Part shown: one piece after another, positions 18,200-28,124 of the stretch
Numbering within the stretch: position 1 is the stretch's first letter
How the letters are laid out: each line of letters starts with the position of its first letter
Source: Roseivirga sp. BDSF3-8
Lineage (GTDB): Bacteria; Bacteroidota; Bacteroidia; Cytophagales; Cyclobacteriaceae
Length of the DNA: 64,000 nt
Direction: 5' to 3'
Assembly (NCBI RefSeq): GCF_041449215.1
Contig: NZ_JBGNFV010000001.1
Coordinates: 4,233,001 to 4,297,000, forward strand
Notes under the pieces: model-generated
What the model was told of the DNA's origin: nothing
The model's input: only the letters and a program-made list of their open reading frames with translations
Databases searched by the model: none
Program-made: the position numbers and the translations under genes

Positions 18200-20170
18200 T
18201 TGGGCGTGTTTTTGAGGAGAATCATCATAACGTGTTGTTTACTGTGCTTCGTTCAGCCGCTGCTAGCTCAGATAGAGCAGGAGGAGGGGAGCAATGACCC
18301 CTTTAATCAGAACGATCCGTTTAATAGTAACAATCCTGAACTGCTTAATGAGCAGGATACTGCATCCAATAGGCGTACAGGAAGAATTTTGGGAGGAGAG
18401 AAAGAGCCAAAAAGCCCATATGGTCCTACGACTACGCGGTTTTTCACTGAGGATGAATTCTTCAGAGGCGATAGCACGGTGCACTACATAGATACCACGC
18501 TGAATAACCTGCACAGGTTTGAGGTGATAGAGAAGCTTGAGCAGAAATATCAGCACCTGGGAGCTAACGGCACTGCCCTCAACCCAATCTTTCCTGTATT
18601 ACCTGCGACCATCGGCCGTACTTCAGGATTTGATGTATATAATCCTTACTCCCTTGAAGCGGATTCGATAAGATACTACGACACCAAGAGTCCCTATACG
18701 AAGCTACACCTTGTATTCGGGGGTAATAACCGTAACCTTGTTGACTTGGCTTATGCGCGAAATATTAACCCGAGGTGGAACATTGCGGGGCATATGTATC
18801 GCATTATCACTGATAAGCAGGTAGGCGCCAGCGCCAGGCGTGACGACCGTAATGCTGTACTGAACCGGTACGGGTTCAATACTTCATACCGCTCAGAGAA
18901 CGGTAAATATGCCTTACTGGCGAGTTTTGTCCGTATGAAACATGATGTGGAAGAGCTGGGAGGCATAGTGCCACCCACCACTGGCGTTATCACAGACTAT
19001 TATGATACAGACAACGTAGCTATTGAACTTAGCGGGGCCGATGCAGAAGAGCTCCGGCAGGATTACCATCTCTATCACCAGTACGTGCTTACGCCTATAC
19101 TGCAGGTATACCATAGGCTGGACCGTCAGAATCAGCTCAACAGCTACCGGGACCCTTTGTCACAGGATGATTTTTCCTATTACCCTAATACATTTATCCG
19201 TACGGATACTACCACCGACCGGTTCAAGTTCAGGGAGTTTAAAAATGAGGTGGGGATAAAAGGGAAAGTAGAAGAGGCTCTTTTCTATGCTTTCTATTAT
19301 AAGCGCAGAGACGTCAATTTTATTTACAAGTACCTGCAGGACGATCCTTATGATACTGAGCACTATATAGGGGGTAAGCTGAGAACAGATCTCAATGAGC
19401 GAACATACCTTGCTGCAGAGGCCGAATACCTTGAAGGGGGAAATTACCGTGCCGGGGCTACCATCTACAGCCCATGGGCCGTGGTTGGCCTCAGGCGAAT
19501 GCTTCGAAAGCCTGCCTACATTGAAGAGCGCTTTTTCGGTAATCATTATTCATGGAACAATGATTTTTCTACCGAAAGCACAGATCAGCTCGAGGGTAAC
19601 ATAATCGCCCGGATAGGCGAAAGAATCACCCTCAGACCCGGAGCTACTATAACCCAGGTGACTGACCCAATATTCTTCAACGCTGAACAGCAGTCTGAGC
19701 AACAAAGTGGTACGGCCAGGGTGTACTCCCCTGAGATAGAGTTGGAGGTGGGGCTGGCCCGTAATGTCTTTTTAGAAGCAGAGGTAATTCATACGTTTAA
19801 AGAGGGAGAGGTGGCGGATGTGTTCCGGATACCGGACTGGTTTGCAAATGCACGGCTGTATTTTCATGACAATATCCTGAATGATCGTATGGAGGCACGT
19901 ATTGGTTTGGATGTACACTATAGGACATCATACCTGGCTGATGCTTACGCGCCGGGCATGCAGCAATACCATCTTCAAAATGAGTTCAGGGTGCCTCAGG
20001 CTCTTGTCGCCGACTTTTTCTTTAACTTTAAGATCAAGCGGGCCATGCTCTTCATTAAGGTTACCCAGGTGAACGAGGGCTTCCCCTACCAGGGGTATTT
20101 TACCACACCTAACTATACCGGGGTGGGCAGGCAGATAGATTTAGGTATTAACTGGCAGTTTTTCGATTGA
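18200..20170 (+). CDS. Putative outer-membrane porin (Porin_10-like)
   Basis: About 650 residues. No ATG is available. TTG 18200, GTG 18206 or TTG 18212 all give a signal peptide, and the last gives MRRIIITCCLLCFVQPLLAQ. The mature N-terminus is Asp/Asn-rich. The body alternates short polar turns with aromatic-flanked strands, typical of a large beta-barrel, and ends in an aromatic residue pattern (IDLGINWQFFD). It resembles the putative porin family common in Bacteroidota. The substrate is unknown. Its stop overlaps the start of miaE. Confidence 0.8.
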   Translation: MGVFLRRIIITCCLLCFVQPLLAQIEQEEGSNDPFNQNDPFNSNNPELLNEQDTASNRRTGRILGGEKEPKSPYGPTTTRFFTEDEFFRGDSTVHYIDTTLNNLHRFEVIEKLEQKYQHLGANGTALNPIFPVLPATIGRTSGFDVYNPYSLEADSIRYYDTKSPYTKLHLVFGGNNRNLVDLAYARNINPRWNIAGHMYRIITDKQVGASARRDDRNAVLNRYGFNTSYRSENGKYALLASFVRMKHDVEELGGIVPPTTGVITDYYDTDNVAIELSGADAEELRQDYHLYHQYVLTPILQVYHRLDRQNQLNSYRDPLSQDDFSYYPNTFIRTDTTTDRFKFREFKNEVGIKGKVEEALFYAFYYKRRDVNFIYKYLQDDPYDTEHYIGGKLRTDLNERTYLAAEAEYLEGGNYRAGATIYSPWAVVGLRRMLRKPAYIEERFFGNHYSWNNDFSTESTDQLEGNIIARIGERITLRPGATITQVTDPIFFNAEQQSEQQSGTARVYSPEIELEVGLARNVFLEAEVIHTFKEGEVADVFRIPDWFANARLYFHDNILNDRMEARIGLDVHYRTSYLADAYAPGMQQYHLQNEFRVPQALVADFFFNFKIKRAMLFIKVTQVNEGFPYQGYFTTPNYTGVGRQIDLGINWQFFD

Positions 20171-20784
20171 TAGGAGTGATAGAGACTGATTTTACTAAAA
20201 GCACCCTCGGGCTCGAGTTACCTACTGATCCGAGGTGGGCCAACGTAGCGGAGAAAAATATTGCTGACATACTGGTAGACCATGCGTACTGCGAGCAGAA
20301 GGCAGCCTCGAGTTGTATTTCACTTATAGTACAGTACCCTGAACGCGCCAGGCTGGTAGAGATGCTCACCCCTGTGGTGGCAGAGGAGTGGAGCCACTTT
20401 GAACGTGTGGTGGAGCAGCTTACTAAAAGGGGGCATGGTTTGGGAAGGCCTCGTACGGATGAATATGTCGTGCAGCTTATGAAGCTCATTCGAAAAGGAG
20501 GCGACCGTGAATTGCAGCTAATGGATAAGCTGCTGGTAAATGCGCTGATAGAGGCGAGAAGCTGTGAACGCTTTAAAATTCTCTGGAAGAATATTGGGGA
20601 TGAAGAGCTGCAGAAGTTTTATTACGAGCTCATGGTTTCCGAAGCGGGTCACTATCATAATTTTCTCGATCTGGCCAAAGAGTACCAGCCGGAAGAGGTG
20701 GTGATGGACCGGTGGAAGGAACTGCTTCGTGCTGAGGCGGAAATCATGAAAAGTATGAAACCCCGCCAGGATCGTATGCATTGA
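20167..20784 (+). CDS. miaE: tRNA-(ms2io6A37)-hydroxylase
   Basis: 205 residues of the ferritin-like diiron MiaE family. Iron-ligand motifs are spread as expected: DHAYCEQKAAS, VAEEWSHFERV, NALIEARSCERFK and SEAGHYHNFL. It hydroxylates the isopentenyl group of ms2i6A at position 37 of tRNA using oxygen, so it points to aerobic growth. The start is TTG 20167, overlapping the porin stop, or GTG 20176 three codons later. A second tRNA-37 enzyme, mtaB, lies 4 kb away. Confidence 0.92.
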   Translation: MIGVIETDFTKSTLGLELPTDPRWANVAEKNIADILVDHAYCEQKAASSCISLIVQYPERARLVEMLTPVVAEEWSHFERVVEQLTKRGHGLGRPRTDEYVVQLMKLIRKGGDRELQLMDKLLVNALIEARSCERFKILWKNIGDEELQKFYYELMVSEAGHYHNFLDLAKEYQPEEVVMDRWKELLRAEAEIMKSMKPRQDRMH

Positions 20785-20824
20785 TCCGGACAGGGTTACA
20801 CTGGAAATTCTTCGGGCGAAAGAC

Positions 20825-22135
20825 TCAGGTCTTTTGCTTTTTCTTCTTGGCTGCCGGAAACAGAATATTATTCAATATAAGCCTGTAGCCCGGTGATTGC
20901 GGGTGCAAGTTCAGGTCTGTAGGTTCTTCCCCTACAAAGTGCTGGTAATCTTCGGGGTCATGCCCTCCGTAAAAAGTCCAGAAGCCCTTTCCATATACCC
21001 CATGGATATACCTCGCCTCAGAGATGGATTTCGTTTCTCCCATGATTACCACATCCGGTTTGATGAGCTTTTTCTTATAAGCCGTCGTCTGACCCATAAA
21101 TCCATTGATCAGCCGCGTGTGATTTTGCGTGAGCATGGTGGGTATTGGGTCCCATTTGGCTGAAAATTCAAACAGGGTAAAATAGTCATTCCCCTCCGTC
21201 AGGCCACGCTCATTTACCTGATTATCAATGTTTGCATACTCATAGGTAAATGGATTGCGCTCCACTACAAAATTCTCAAAGGCGAAGGTATTCGTGAAGT
21301 CCAGCTTTCTTTGCATAGCCGGGTCTGCGGGATCACCGTCATACACCTGGTGACATATGTCTGTGTTTTCTGCCGAGAGAGCAATGTCATACGTATCTGT
21401 GGCTGAGCACATTGCAAAAAGAAAGCCGCCGCCGGTCACAAATTCACGTATCTTTTTTACCACGGCCAGTTTAAGGTGCGATACCTTGGCAAAGCCATGT
21501 TTGCGCGCCATAGCTTCGTACTCCTGCTGTTGCTCTATATACCAGGCCTCGTGCCCGAAGCTTCGGTAAAATTTACCATACTGGCCTGTAAAATCTTCAT
21601 GGTGCAGGTGCAGCCAGTCATATTCTGGTAGTTTGCCGTTCATCACCTCGTCATCAAAGATGACATCATAGGGGATTTCAGCATAAGTAAGAACCAGTGT
21701 GACGGCATCGTCCCAGGGTTGTTTACTTTTGGGAGAGTACACCGCTATTTTAGGCGTTTTCTCAAGCCTCATTACATCCTGGTTGGTGCTTGGACTGGCT
21801 ATTTCCTTTATGATCTGGTTAGAAGCGGCATCAGAAATCACCTCGTAAGAAACGCCTCTGATGATTAGTTCATTTTCAAACTGCTGGTAGTGTTTTACCA
21901 TAAAACTTCCACCACGGTAATTAAGTAGCCAGTCTACCTCCACATCGCCATCCAGTATCCAGTATGCAATACCGTATGCCTTCAGGTGGTTCTTCTGTGC
22001 CTCATCCATAGGGATGAGAATGTAGGAGGCCATAGCCTGCGCAGGAAGTGCTATAGCAAGAAGCATCCAAATTAAAAATTTCCTCATTCGACGGAGTCTT
22101 TGACCGATAGTATAAGTAAGCAACGATTTATTCAT
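20825..22135 (-). CDS. Secreted GATase1-like hypothetical protein
   Basis: 436 residues. A signal peptide is present; ATG 22087 (MRKFLIWMLLAIALPAQAMA) gives the cleanest one, while ATG 22135 adds 16 residues. The region near residues 120-290 looks like a ThuA/GATase1-type fold: KIAVYSPKSKQPWDDA, YDWLHLHHEDFTGQYG and IREFVTGGGFLFAMCSAT, where the Cys follows a nucleophile-elbow-like turn. The C-terminus carries GKGFWTFYGGHDPED. I recall that relatives are sometimes labelled asparagine synthetase B, but no such domain is visible. The function is unknown. Confidence 0.75.
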   Translation of the reverse strand: MNKSLLTYTIGQRLRRMRKFLIWMLLAIALPAQAMASYILIPMDEAQKNHLKAYGIAYWILDGDVEVDWLLNYRGGSFMVKHYQQFENELIIRGVSYEVISDAASNQIIKEIASPSTNQDVMRLEKTPKIAVYSPKSKQPWDDAVTLVLTYAEIPYDVIFDDEVMNGKLPEYDWLHLHHEDFTGQYGKFYRSFGHEAWYIEQQQEYEAMARKHGFAKVSHLKLAVVKKIREFVTGGGFLFAMCSATDTYDIALSAENTDICHQVYDGDPADPAMQRKLDFTNTFAFENFVVERNPFTYEYANIDNQVNERGLTEGNDYFTLFEFSAKWDPIPTMLTQNHTRLINGFMGQTTAYKKKLIKPDVVIMGETKSISEARYIHGVYGKGFWTFYGGHDPEDYQHFVGEEPTDLNLHPQSPGYRLILNNILFPAAKKKKQKT

Positions 22136-22198
22136 GCAATTTATTAATATTGGAATACGAAATCCAGCAAGATCGTTCCATCCCAGAACACATGCATT

Positions 22199-23434
22199 AT
22201 GGTTAACATTAAGGAAGATATTAAAGAAAGTCTGCGGTCTATCAAAGCGAACATGCTTAGAAGTGTGCTTACGGCCCTTATTGTTTCTATAGGCATAACG
22301 GCTCTGGTGGGTATTCTAACAGCTGTAGAAGGAATCAAGAGTTCAGTGACAGAAGGGTTTTCCGGTATCGGCACTAATACTTTTACCGTTACGATAGATA
22401 ATCGCGGGGGAAGACAGGGCGGAAGAGAACGAAAGGAGCAAACGCCTATTAAACTAAATCAGGCTCGTTCTTTCAAACAGCGTTTTAATTATCCCGCCAC
22501 CGTAAGCATAATTTCAAGCATTACCGGTATTGCTGAGGTGAAGTATGGCAGTAAAAAAACTAACCCTAACATTCGTGTTACCGGCATTGATGAAAATTAC
22601 CTGGTAAATGAAGGCATAGAAGTATCTCTGGGTAGGAACATCTCTTCATATGAAGCCCAGCAGGGTAGTAAGGTAGCCCTTATCGGTAAAAGTGTGGCCA
22701 CCACCCTTTTTGGTGAAAATATAAATCCGCTTGATAAGGAGATTGGTATTTCCGGAAATCGCTTTCAGGTAGTAGGCGTACTGGAAAAGGAGGGAGGTAT
22801 GCAGGGAGGTGGTGCAGACCGTCAGGTGCTCCTGCCACTTGCCAGCGCTGTGCTAATGATCCGTAACCGTGAGCCTGCTTTTGAGATCACAGTCAATGTA
22901 AATAATCCTGATGAGCTGGATCCGGCCATTGCCGAAGCCACCGGGATTATGAGGCGTTTGAGAAACCTGCAGCCCGGACAGGAAAACGATTTTGTGGTAG
23001 AACGAAGTGAGGAAGCACTGAAGAATTTTAATGAGACCATCGGTATCATGCGCGTGGCGGCCTTTGTCGTTTCGCTGGTTACCCTGTTTGGGTGTTCCAT
23101 TGCGCTTATGAACATTATGATGGTATCAGTGACCGAACGCACCCGTGAGATAGGTCTTCGTAAGGCGGTAGGAGCCACCCCCAAGCGAATCAGGAGACAG
23201 TTTCTGGTCGAGGCTATCGTTATTTGCCTCTTAGGAGGGGCATTAGGCGTATTATTCGGTATCATGTTTGGCAATGGCGTCTCCATACTTCTGAAGCTGG
23301 ACACATTTGTCATGCCCTGGGTGTGGATATTTGTTGGCCTGACACTATGTGTATTGGTAGGGCTTCTTTCCGGGCTTATACCTGCAATACGTGCTGCTCG
23401 CCTTGATCCGATAGACTCGCTGCGCTACGAATAA
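22199..23434 (+). CDS. ABC transporter permease, MacB/FtsX type
   Basis: 411 residues. The first membrane segment is near residues 20-40, after the typical start IKEDIKESLRSIKANMLRSV. A large periplasmic domain follows (MacB_PCD-like, with VTGIDENYLVNEGIEVSLGR). The C-terminal FtsX domain with three membrane helices contains MMVSVTERTREIGLRKAVGA, the coupling segment. The end GLIPAIRAARLDPIDSLRYE is standard. No ATPase gene is adjacent, so the partner must be encoded elsewhere. It may export a peptide, lipid or drug, or act on lipoproteins. Confidence 0.93.
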   Translation: MVNIKEDIKESLRSIKANMLRSVLTALIVSIGITALVGILTAVEGIKSSVTEGFSGIGTNTFTVTIDNRGGRQGGRERKEQTPIKLNQARSFKQRFNYPATVSIISSITGIAEVKYGSKKTNPNIRVTGIDENYLVNEGIEVSLGRNISSYEAQQGSKVALIGKSVATTLFGENINPLDKEIGISGNRFQVVGVLEKEGGMQGGGADRQVLLPLASAVLMIRNREPAFEITVNVNNPDELDPAIAEATGIMRRLRNLQPGQENDFVVERSEEALKNFNETIGIMRVAAFVVSLVTLFGCSIALMNIMMVSVTERTREIGLRKAVGATPKRIRRQFLVEAIVICLLGGALGVLFGIMFGNGVSILLKLDTFVMPWVWIFVGLTLCVLVGLLSGLIPAIRAARLDPIDSLRYE

Positions 23435-23500
23435 GTTTTGCTTGAAAATTGGGTACATATTACTCATATTGTAGCAAATATTTTTTTTCTCATTGGCCCT

Positions 23501-24280
23501 ATGAAGGCAAGAACCTTCCTCCTTTTTCTCACTTTTTGCGCGCTTCACCTTCCACTGGCTGTACTCGGACAGGTGACACTGCAAGGGGTATATCAGGGCA
23601 AAAACATCTATATTCAAAACCCTCTTTCAGAAGATAACAGGACTTTTTGTACCCGTGGGGTTATAGTAAACGGGCGATTACTTATCGAGCAGCCTAATAC
23701 ATCAGCTTTCGAGATCGATCTGTCTTTTTTGCAGATAGGAGAAGAGGTTAATATCAAGATAGAGCATAAAAATAGCTGTGAGCCTAAGATAATCAACCCC
23801 CAGGTGGTACGCAGCCCAGGCAGGTTCGCCTTTTCAGACATTCATTTGGGCAAGCACAACATTACCTGGCAAACCAAGGGTGAAAGGCCCGGGGGTAAGT
23901 TTTTTGTAGAGCAGTGGGTGAATAACGAATGGGTGATTCGTCATACCATTGATGGTAAAGGAGAGGCGGCGGTTTATGCCCTCCGCATAGATTGTTTTTC
24001 CGGAAATAACAGGTTCAGGATAAAGCATTTGCAGAATGACGGCATCATTTTTTACAGCGAGGAGCAGGCTTTTGAAAGCAATGAAGATCCCGTCACTTTC
24101 TACCCCCTCAGAGTAGCCGAAAAAATTGTCCTAAGCAAGCCAACCGATTATAAGGTCACGAGCGTAAACGGTACGCCCCTCGCTAAGGGAAAAGGTAAAG
24201 AAATACCCTTGCAGCATTTAAGAACAGGGGTTTATTACCTTTATATTGAAAACCGGCAGGAGAAGTTTTTTAAGAAATAG
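23501..24280 (+). CDS. Exported hypothetical protein
   Basis: About 259 residues from ATG 23501, chosen because it begins a signal peptide (MKARTFLLFLTFCALHLPLA); an upstream in-frame start at 23438 would add 21 residues. The mature part is beta-rich with three cysteines. The C-terminal segment (KPTDYKVTSVNGTPLAKGKG, HLRTGVYYLYIENRQEKF) looks like a type IX secretion sorting domain of the kind that ends YYL-x-I-x-N, which would fit a Bacteroidota surface protein. That reading is inference. Its 3' end overlaps the convergent mtaB by 11 bases. Confidence 0.7.
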   Translation: MKARTFLLFLTFCALHLPLAVLGQVTLQGVYQGKNIYIQNPLSEDNRTFCTRGVIVNGRLLIEQPNTSAFEIDLSFLQIGEEVNIKIEHKNSCEPKIINPQVVRSPGRFAFSDIHLGKHNITWQTKGERPGGKFFVEQWVNNEWVIRHTIDGKGEAAVYALRIDCFSGNNRFRIKHLQNDGIIFYSEEQAFESNEDPVTFYPLRVAEKIVLSKPTDYKVTSVNGTPLAKGKGKEIPLQHLRTGVYYLYIENRQEKFFKK

Positions 24281-25616
24281 CCACGGCACGACCATGCATT
24301 GTTTCTATCTCTTCAGGAACAAACTCATCAGCAAGCATGTGGCCTTTAGTATCAATAGTAGTTAGCTTTACCGTCTTCAGTTCATTGATTAGGACGGGAT
24401 CGTATTTAGCCGAAACACGCACATAGTTTTCGGTAAATCCGTGCATCATGCCATCTGCCACATCGTCTTCAAAGAGTACAGTGGCGGTTTTGCCAGCTTG
24501 CTTTTCATAGAAGTGCCTGCGCTTCTTATCGCTGAGTATTCTTAACATTTTACTTCGGCGCTGTCTCTCTTTGTCCGGTACCACCTCGTCCATTTCTGCA
24601 GCGGGTGTATTAACACGTTCGGAGTACGTGAATACGTGCAGGTAGCTTATATCGAGCTTGTTCAGGAATTCATACGTTTCCAGAAAGTCTGCTTCAGTTT
24701 CGCCGGGAAAGCCTACGATCACATCCACACCTATGCAGCAATCTGGCATGAGTTGTTTGATCTTATCTACCCTGTCCACATATAGCTCCCTCAGATACCG
24801 GCGCCTCATCTTGCGCAGTATTTTGTTGCTTCCGCTTTGAAGTGGGACGTGAAAGTGCGGAACGAACCGCTTGCTCTGGCTTACGAACTCAATGATTTCA
24901 TTGGTGAGGAGGTTGGGCTCAATGGAGGAAATACGTAGCCGGTCTATACCCTCTACCTGATCCAGGGCTTTTACCAATTCTGCAAATCGCTCTTTTCTAC
25001 GGCCATCCTGAATACCAAAGTCCCCGATGTTAACTCCTGTCAGAACCACCTCTCTTACATCTGTATCTGCTATCTTATTAGCTTCAGCTACAATATTTTC
25101 TATACTGTCACTCCGGCTCTTGCCCCTGGCCAGGGGAATGGTGCAAAATGTGCAATGATAGTTACAGCCGTCCTGTACCTTGAGAAAGGTACGGGTACGG
25201 TCGTGCATGGAGAAGGCGGTGTGAAAAGTTGTCGCATTTTCCACCTCAGATGCCAATACCTTGGTTTCAGGCTCTCTTACAAAGCCGTCAAGTAACTCTA
25301 CTAATCTGAATTTTTCAGCAGCTCCTAGTACAGCATCTACTCCGGGAATGGTGGCAATTTCCTTAGGCTTTAGCTGTGCATAACACCCAATGATAGTGAT
25401 GTAAGCATCGGGAGATATTTTACGCGCTTCCTTTACAACCTTCTTACATTTCTTATCTGCATTTTCTGTTACAGAACATGTGTTGATGATGAAAATGTCA
25501 GGAGTGTCGGTAAACTCCACCTTCTGGTAGCCCTTGCTTTCGAACATTCTCGAAATCGTGGACGTCTCTGAATAGTTTAGTTTACAGCCGAGTGTATAAA
25601 ATGCAACCTTTCTCAT
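24270..25616 (-). CDS. mtaB: tRNA threonylcarbamoyladenosine methylthiotransferase
   Basis: 448 residues of the radical-SAM methylthiotransferase family. Three N-terminal Cys bind the second cluster (TLGCKLN, NTCSVT, IIGCYAQ). The radical-SAM triad is CNYHCTFC near residue 150. Then follow DVIVGFPGETEADFLETYEF and a C-terminal TRAM-like region (TVLFEDDVADGMMHGFTENY). The start MRKVAFYTLGCKLN and the overall form match MtaB rather than MiaB or RimO. It converts t6A37 to ms2t6A in tRNAs. Confidence 0.95.
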   Translation of the reverse strand: MRKVAFYTLGCKLNYSETSTISRMFESKGYQKVEFTDTPDIFIINTCSVTENADKKCKKVVKEARKISPDAYITIIGCYAQLKPKEIATIPGVDAVLGAAEKFRLVELLDGFVREPETKVLASEVENATTFHTAFSMHDRTRTFLKVQDGCNYHCTFCTIPLARGKSRSDSIENIVAEANKIADTDVREVVLTGVNIGDFGIQDGRRKERFAELVKALDQVEGIDRLRISSIEPNLLTNEIIEFVSQSKRFVPHFHVPLQSGSNKILRKMRRRYLRELYVDRVDKIKQLMPDCCIGVDVIVGFPGETEADFLETYEFLNKLDISYLHVFTYSERVNTPAAEMDEVVPDKERQRRSKMLRILSDKKRRHFYEKQAGKTATVLFEDDVADGMMHGFTENYVRVSAKYDPVLINELKTVKLTTIDTKGHMLADEFVPEEIETMHGRAVAIS

Positions 25617-25820
25617 TTGACCTGCAAAATTAGGTATTTTCTTTCGAATTGAGAAGCTGAAAGGAGCAACAGGCTTGCGATCGAACTAGTTCTAACCCCC
25701 AGGTCATTGGATTGTTTAGATAAACTCTCTAAAGAGGCTTATTTTTTTGCTAAAACTGCAAATTTTATATTAATGGGGTTAAAAAACGGGGCTGATCAAT
25801 CATTTTAGTGTAAATTGTAT

Positions 25821-25828
25821 TACTTTTG
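25821..25828 (+). promoter_or_regulatory. Possible -7 box for glnN
   Basis: TACTTTTG matches the Bacteroidota -7 consensus TAnnTTTG exactly and lies 30 bases before the glnN ATG. No clear TTTG is found at the right distance upstream, so only half of the promoter is supported. Confidence 0.4.
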
Positions 25829-25857
25829 GGTAGTAAATCAACTCTTTTTAATTTTTC

Positions 25858-28020
25858 ATGGCAAATATTAGGTTCAACGCACTAAAAGAACTCAATACCC
25901 GCACATTTAAAACTCCTACTCCTCCTGCTGCTGCTATCAGCGAATATTTTGGCGAGCTTTCCTTTGGTCTTGATAAGATGAAGACTGCCCTGGCTCCTGA
26001 AACATTTAAAAAAGTAGAAGAGAATATCAGGAAGGGTAAAAAAATAGATAAGGAAATGGCAGATGCCATTGCGGTGGCGGCAAAGTCCTGGGCAATGTCC
26101 AAAGGCATTACGCATTACACGCACTGGTTTCAGCCTCTGACCGGCGGGACGGCAGAAAAGCACGATGCTTTCTTTAATCCCCAAAAAGGTATCGAGGAAT
26201 TTAAAGGATCAGCCCTGATCCAGCAGGAGCCTGACGCATCTTCTTTCCCTAACGGAGGAATCAGAAGTACCTTTGAGGCGAGAGGGTATACAGCCTGGGA
26301 TCCCAGCAGCCCTATGTTTATAATGGGAGGCACGCTCTGTATTCCCACTATTTTTATTAGCTATACAGGTGAGGCTCTTGATAATAAGTCGCCACTACTG
26401 AGAGCAATGGAAGCAGTGGACAAAGCATCTGTAAAAGTATGTAAACTGTTCGACCGGAATGTGAGTCGCGTAACGGCCTCCCTTGGCTGCGAACAGGAGT
26501 ACTTCGTCATTGACCGCGCTCTGTTTAAGGCCCGTCCTGACCTGGTTATGTCTAACCGTACTCTCTTCGGTCATAGCCCGGCCCGTGGCCAGCAGTTGGA
26601 TGACCATTACTTTGGTTCTATCCCGACCCGGGTGTATAACTTCATGCGTGAGTTTGAGATCGAATGTCTGAGACTCGGTATTCCGGTTTCTACCCGTCAC
26701 AATGAGGTAGCACCGAGCCAGTTTGAGGTAGCGCCGATCTTTGAAGAAATTAACGTTGCCAACGATCACAACCAGCTTATGATGGATGTGATGGACAGAG
26801 TGGCAGCAAAACATGACCTGGCAGTGCTTTTCCACGAGAAGCCATTTGCAGGACTTAACGGAACCGGTAAGCATAATAACTGGTCACTTATCACAGATAC
26901 AGGGGTTAACCTGTTTCAGCCACGCACAAGTGCCAGAGAAAACCTTCTCTTCCTTACCTTCTTTGTGAATACAATCAAGGCAGTGTACGACAATGCAGAT
27001 CTGCTCAGGGCATCTATTGCCTCTGCCGGTAATGACCACCGTCTCGGAGCTAATGAGGCTCCTCCTGCCATCATTTCAGTATTTATCGGTTCACAGCTTA
27101 CCGCCGTGCTCGATGAGCTTGAAAAGAACGGTAATGTACAGGTGGAAAAAGGTGAAAACCTTTATATGAAGTTAGGTATCGATAAGATTCCTTCCATCAT
27201 ACTGGATAATACTGATCGTAACCGTACCAGTCCATTTGCCTTTACTGGTAATAAGTTTGAGTTCCGGGCCGTAGGGGGACAGGCAAACGTAGGAGTTCCT
27301 ATGTCGGTACTGAACCTGATCGTAGCTGACCAGCTCAATAAATTTACCTCAGATGTAGAAAAGGAGACTAAGAAAGGTACTGAAAAGCGCCTGGCTATTA
27401 TCAATGTACTTCGCAGCTACATTAAAGACTCTAAGTCTGTACGTTTTGAAGGCGACGGCTACTCTGATGAGTGGGTTAAGGAAGCCGAAAAGCGTGGCCT
27501 CAGCAATGTTAAAGACACTCCTCGTGCATTAGATGCTTACCTCACTGATGAGGTAGTTAAAATGTACGAGCGAAATGACGTTCTGACTAAGGTTGAGATC
27601 GAGGCGAGACATGAAATTCTTCTGGAAAATTATGTGATGAATATTCAGATTGAATCCCGCGTAATGGGTGATCTGGTAAATAATCATATTATTCCTACGG
27701 CGATAGCCTACCAGAACAAGCTACTGACTAACGCAAAAGGCCTTGCAGAGATTGGTGTAGACAACTCTGGTGTAAAGCGCACCATTGAAGAGCTTTCACG
27801 GTTCATCAATGAGGCTAAGAAAGGAGTAGACAATATGCTGGAAGAGCGAAAGCGTCTTAATAAGATCGAGGATCTGCGCGAGAAGGCAATCGGATACTGT
27901 GATGACGTTAAAATGAAGTACTTTGACGACATCCGTTATGCAGTAGACAAGCTGGAATTGATCGTGGATGATGAAGATTGGCCGCTGGTTAAATACCGCG
28001 AGATGCTTTTCCTGAGATAA
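25858..28020 (+). CDS. glnN: Glutamine synthetase type III
   Basis: 720 residues, the length of GSIII and far longer than GSI or GSII. Typical segments are FGELSFGLDKMKTAL, THWFQPLTGGTAEKHDAFF, SLGCEQEYFVIDRALF (metal-ligand Glu), ARGQQLDDHYFGS, GIPVSTRHNEVAPSQFEVAP, NGTGKHNNWSL and SAGNDHRLGANEAPPAI. It makes glutamine from glutamate, ammonia and ATP. It is a single-gene unit with a -7-like box upstream and a strong terminator downstream. No PII or ammonium transporter gene is adjacent. Confidence 0.97.
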   Translation: MANIRFNALKELNTRTFKTPTPPAAAISEYFGELSFGLDKMKTALAPETFKKVEENIRKGKKIDKEMADAIAVAAKSWAMSKGITHYTHWFQPLTGGTAEKHDAFFNPQKGIEEFKGSALIQQEPDASSFPNGGIRSTFEARGYTAWDPSSPMFIMGGTLCIPTIFISYTGEALDNKSPLLRAMEAVDKASVKVCKLFDRNVSRVTASLGCEQEYFVIDRALFKARPDLVMSNRTLFGHSPARGQQLDDHYFGSIPTRVYNFMREFEIECLRLGIPVSTRHNEVAPSQFEVAPIFEEINVANDHNQLMMDVMDRVAAKHDLAVLFHEKPFAGLNGTGKHNNWSLITDTGVNLFQPRTSARENLLFLTFFVNTIKAVYDNADLLRASIASAGNDHRLGANEAPPAIISVFIGSQLTAVLDELEKNGNVQVEKGENLYMKLGIDKIPSIILDNTDRNRTSPFAFTGNKFEFRAVGGQANVGVPMSVLNLIVADQLNKFTSDVEKETKKGTEKRLAIINVLRSYIKDSKSVRFEGDGYSDEWVKEAEKRGLSNVKDTPRALDAYLTDEVVKMYERNDVLTKVEIEARHEILLENYVMNIQIESRVMGDLVNNHIIPTAIAYQNKLLTNAKGLAEIGVDNSGVKRTIEELSRFINEAKKGVDNMLEERKRLNKIEDLREKAIGYCDDVKMKYFDDIRYAVDKLELIVDDEDWPLVKYREMLFLR

Positions 28021-28043
28021 AGAATCATCATTAAAAGGCATAC

Positions 28044-28080
28044 AAAAACCCCGGTGGGAATTCCCGCCGGGGTTTTTTTT
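28044..28080 (+). terminator. Terminator of glnN
   Basis: A strong hairpin with arms CCCCGGTGGG and CCCGCCGGGG (one G-U pair), a four-base AATT loop and a run of eight T. It lies 25 bases after the glnN stop. Confidence 0.9.
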
Positions 28081-28124
28081 AGTATTAACAAAAGCTTTAA
28101 TACACAATTGCTCCAGCAGCAAGC

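Noticed and set aside
24270-24280. Eleven-base overlap of convergent genes as a sign of frameshift
   Set aside because: Both genes end at their expected C-termini. A similar overlap occurs at 40704-40714, so it reflects compact gene packing.
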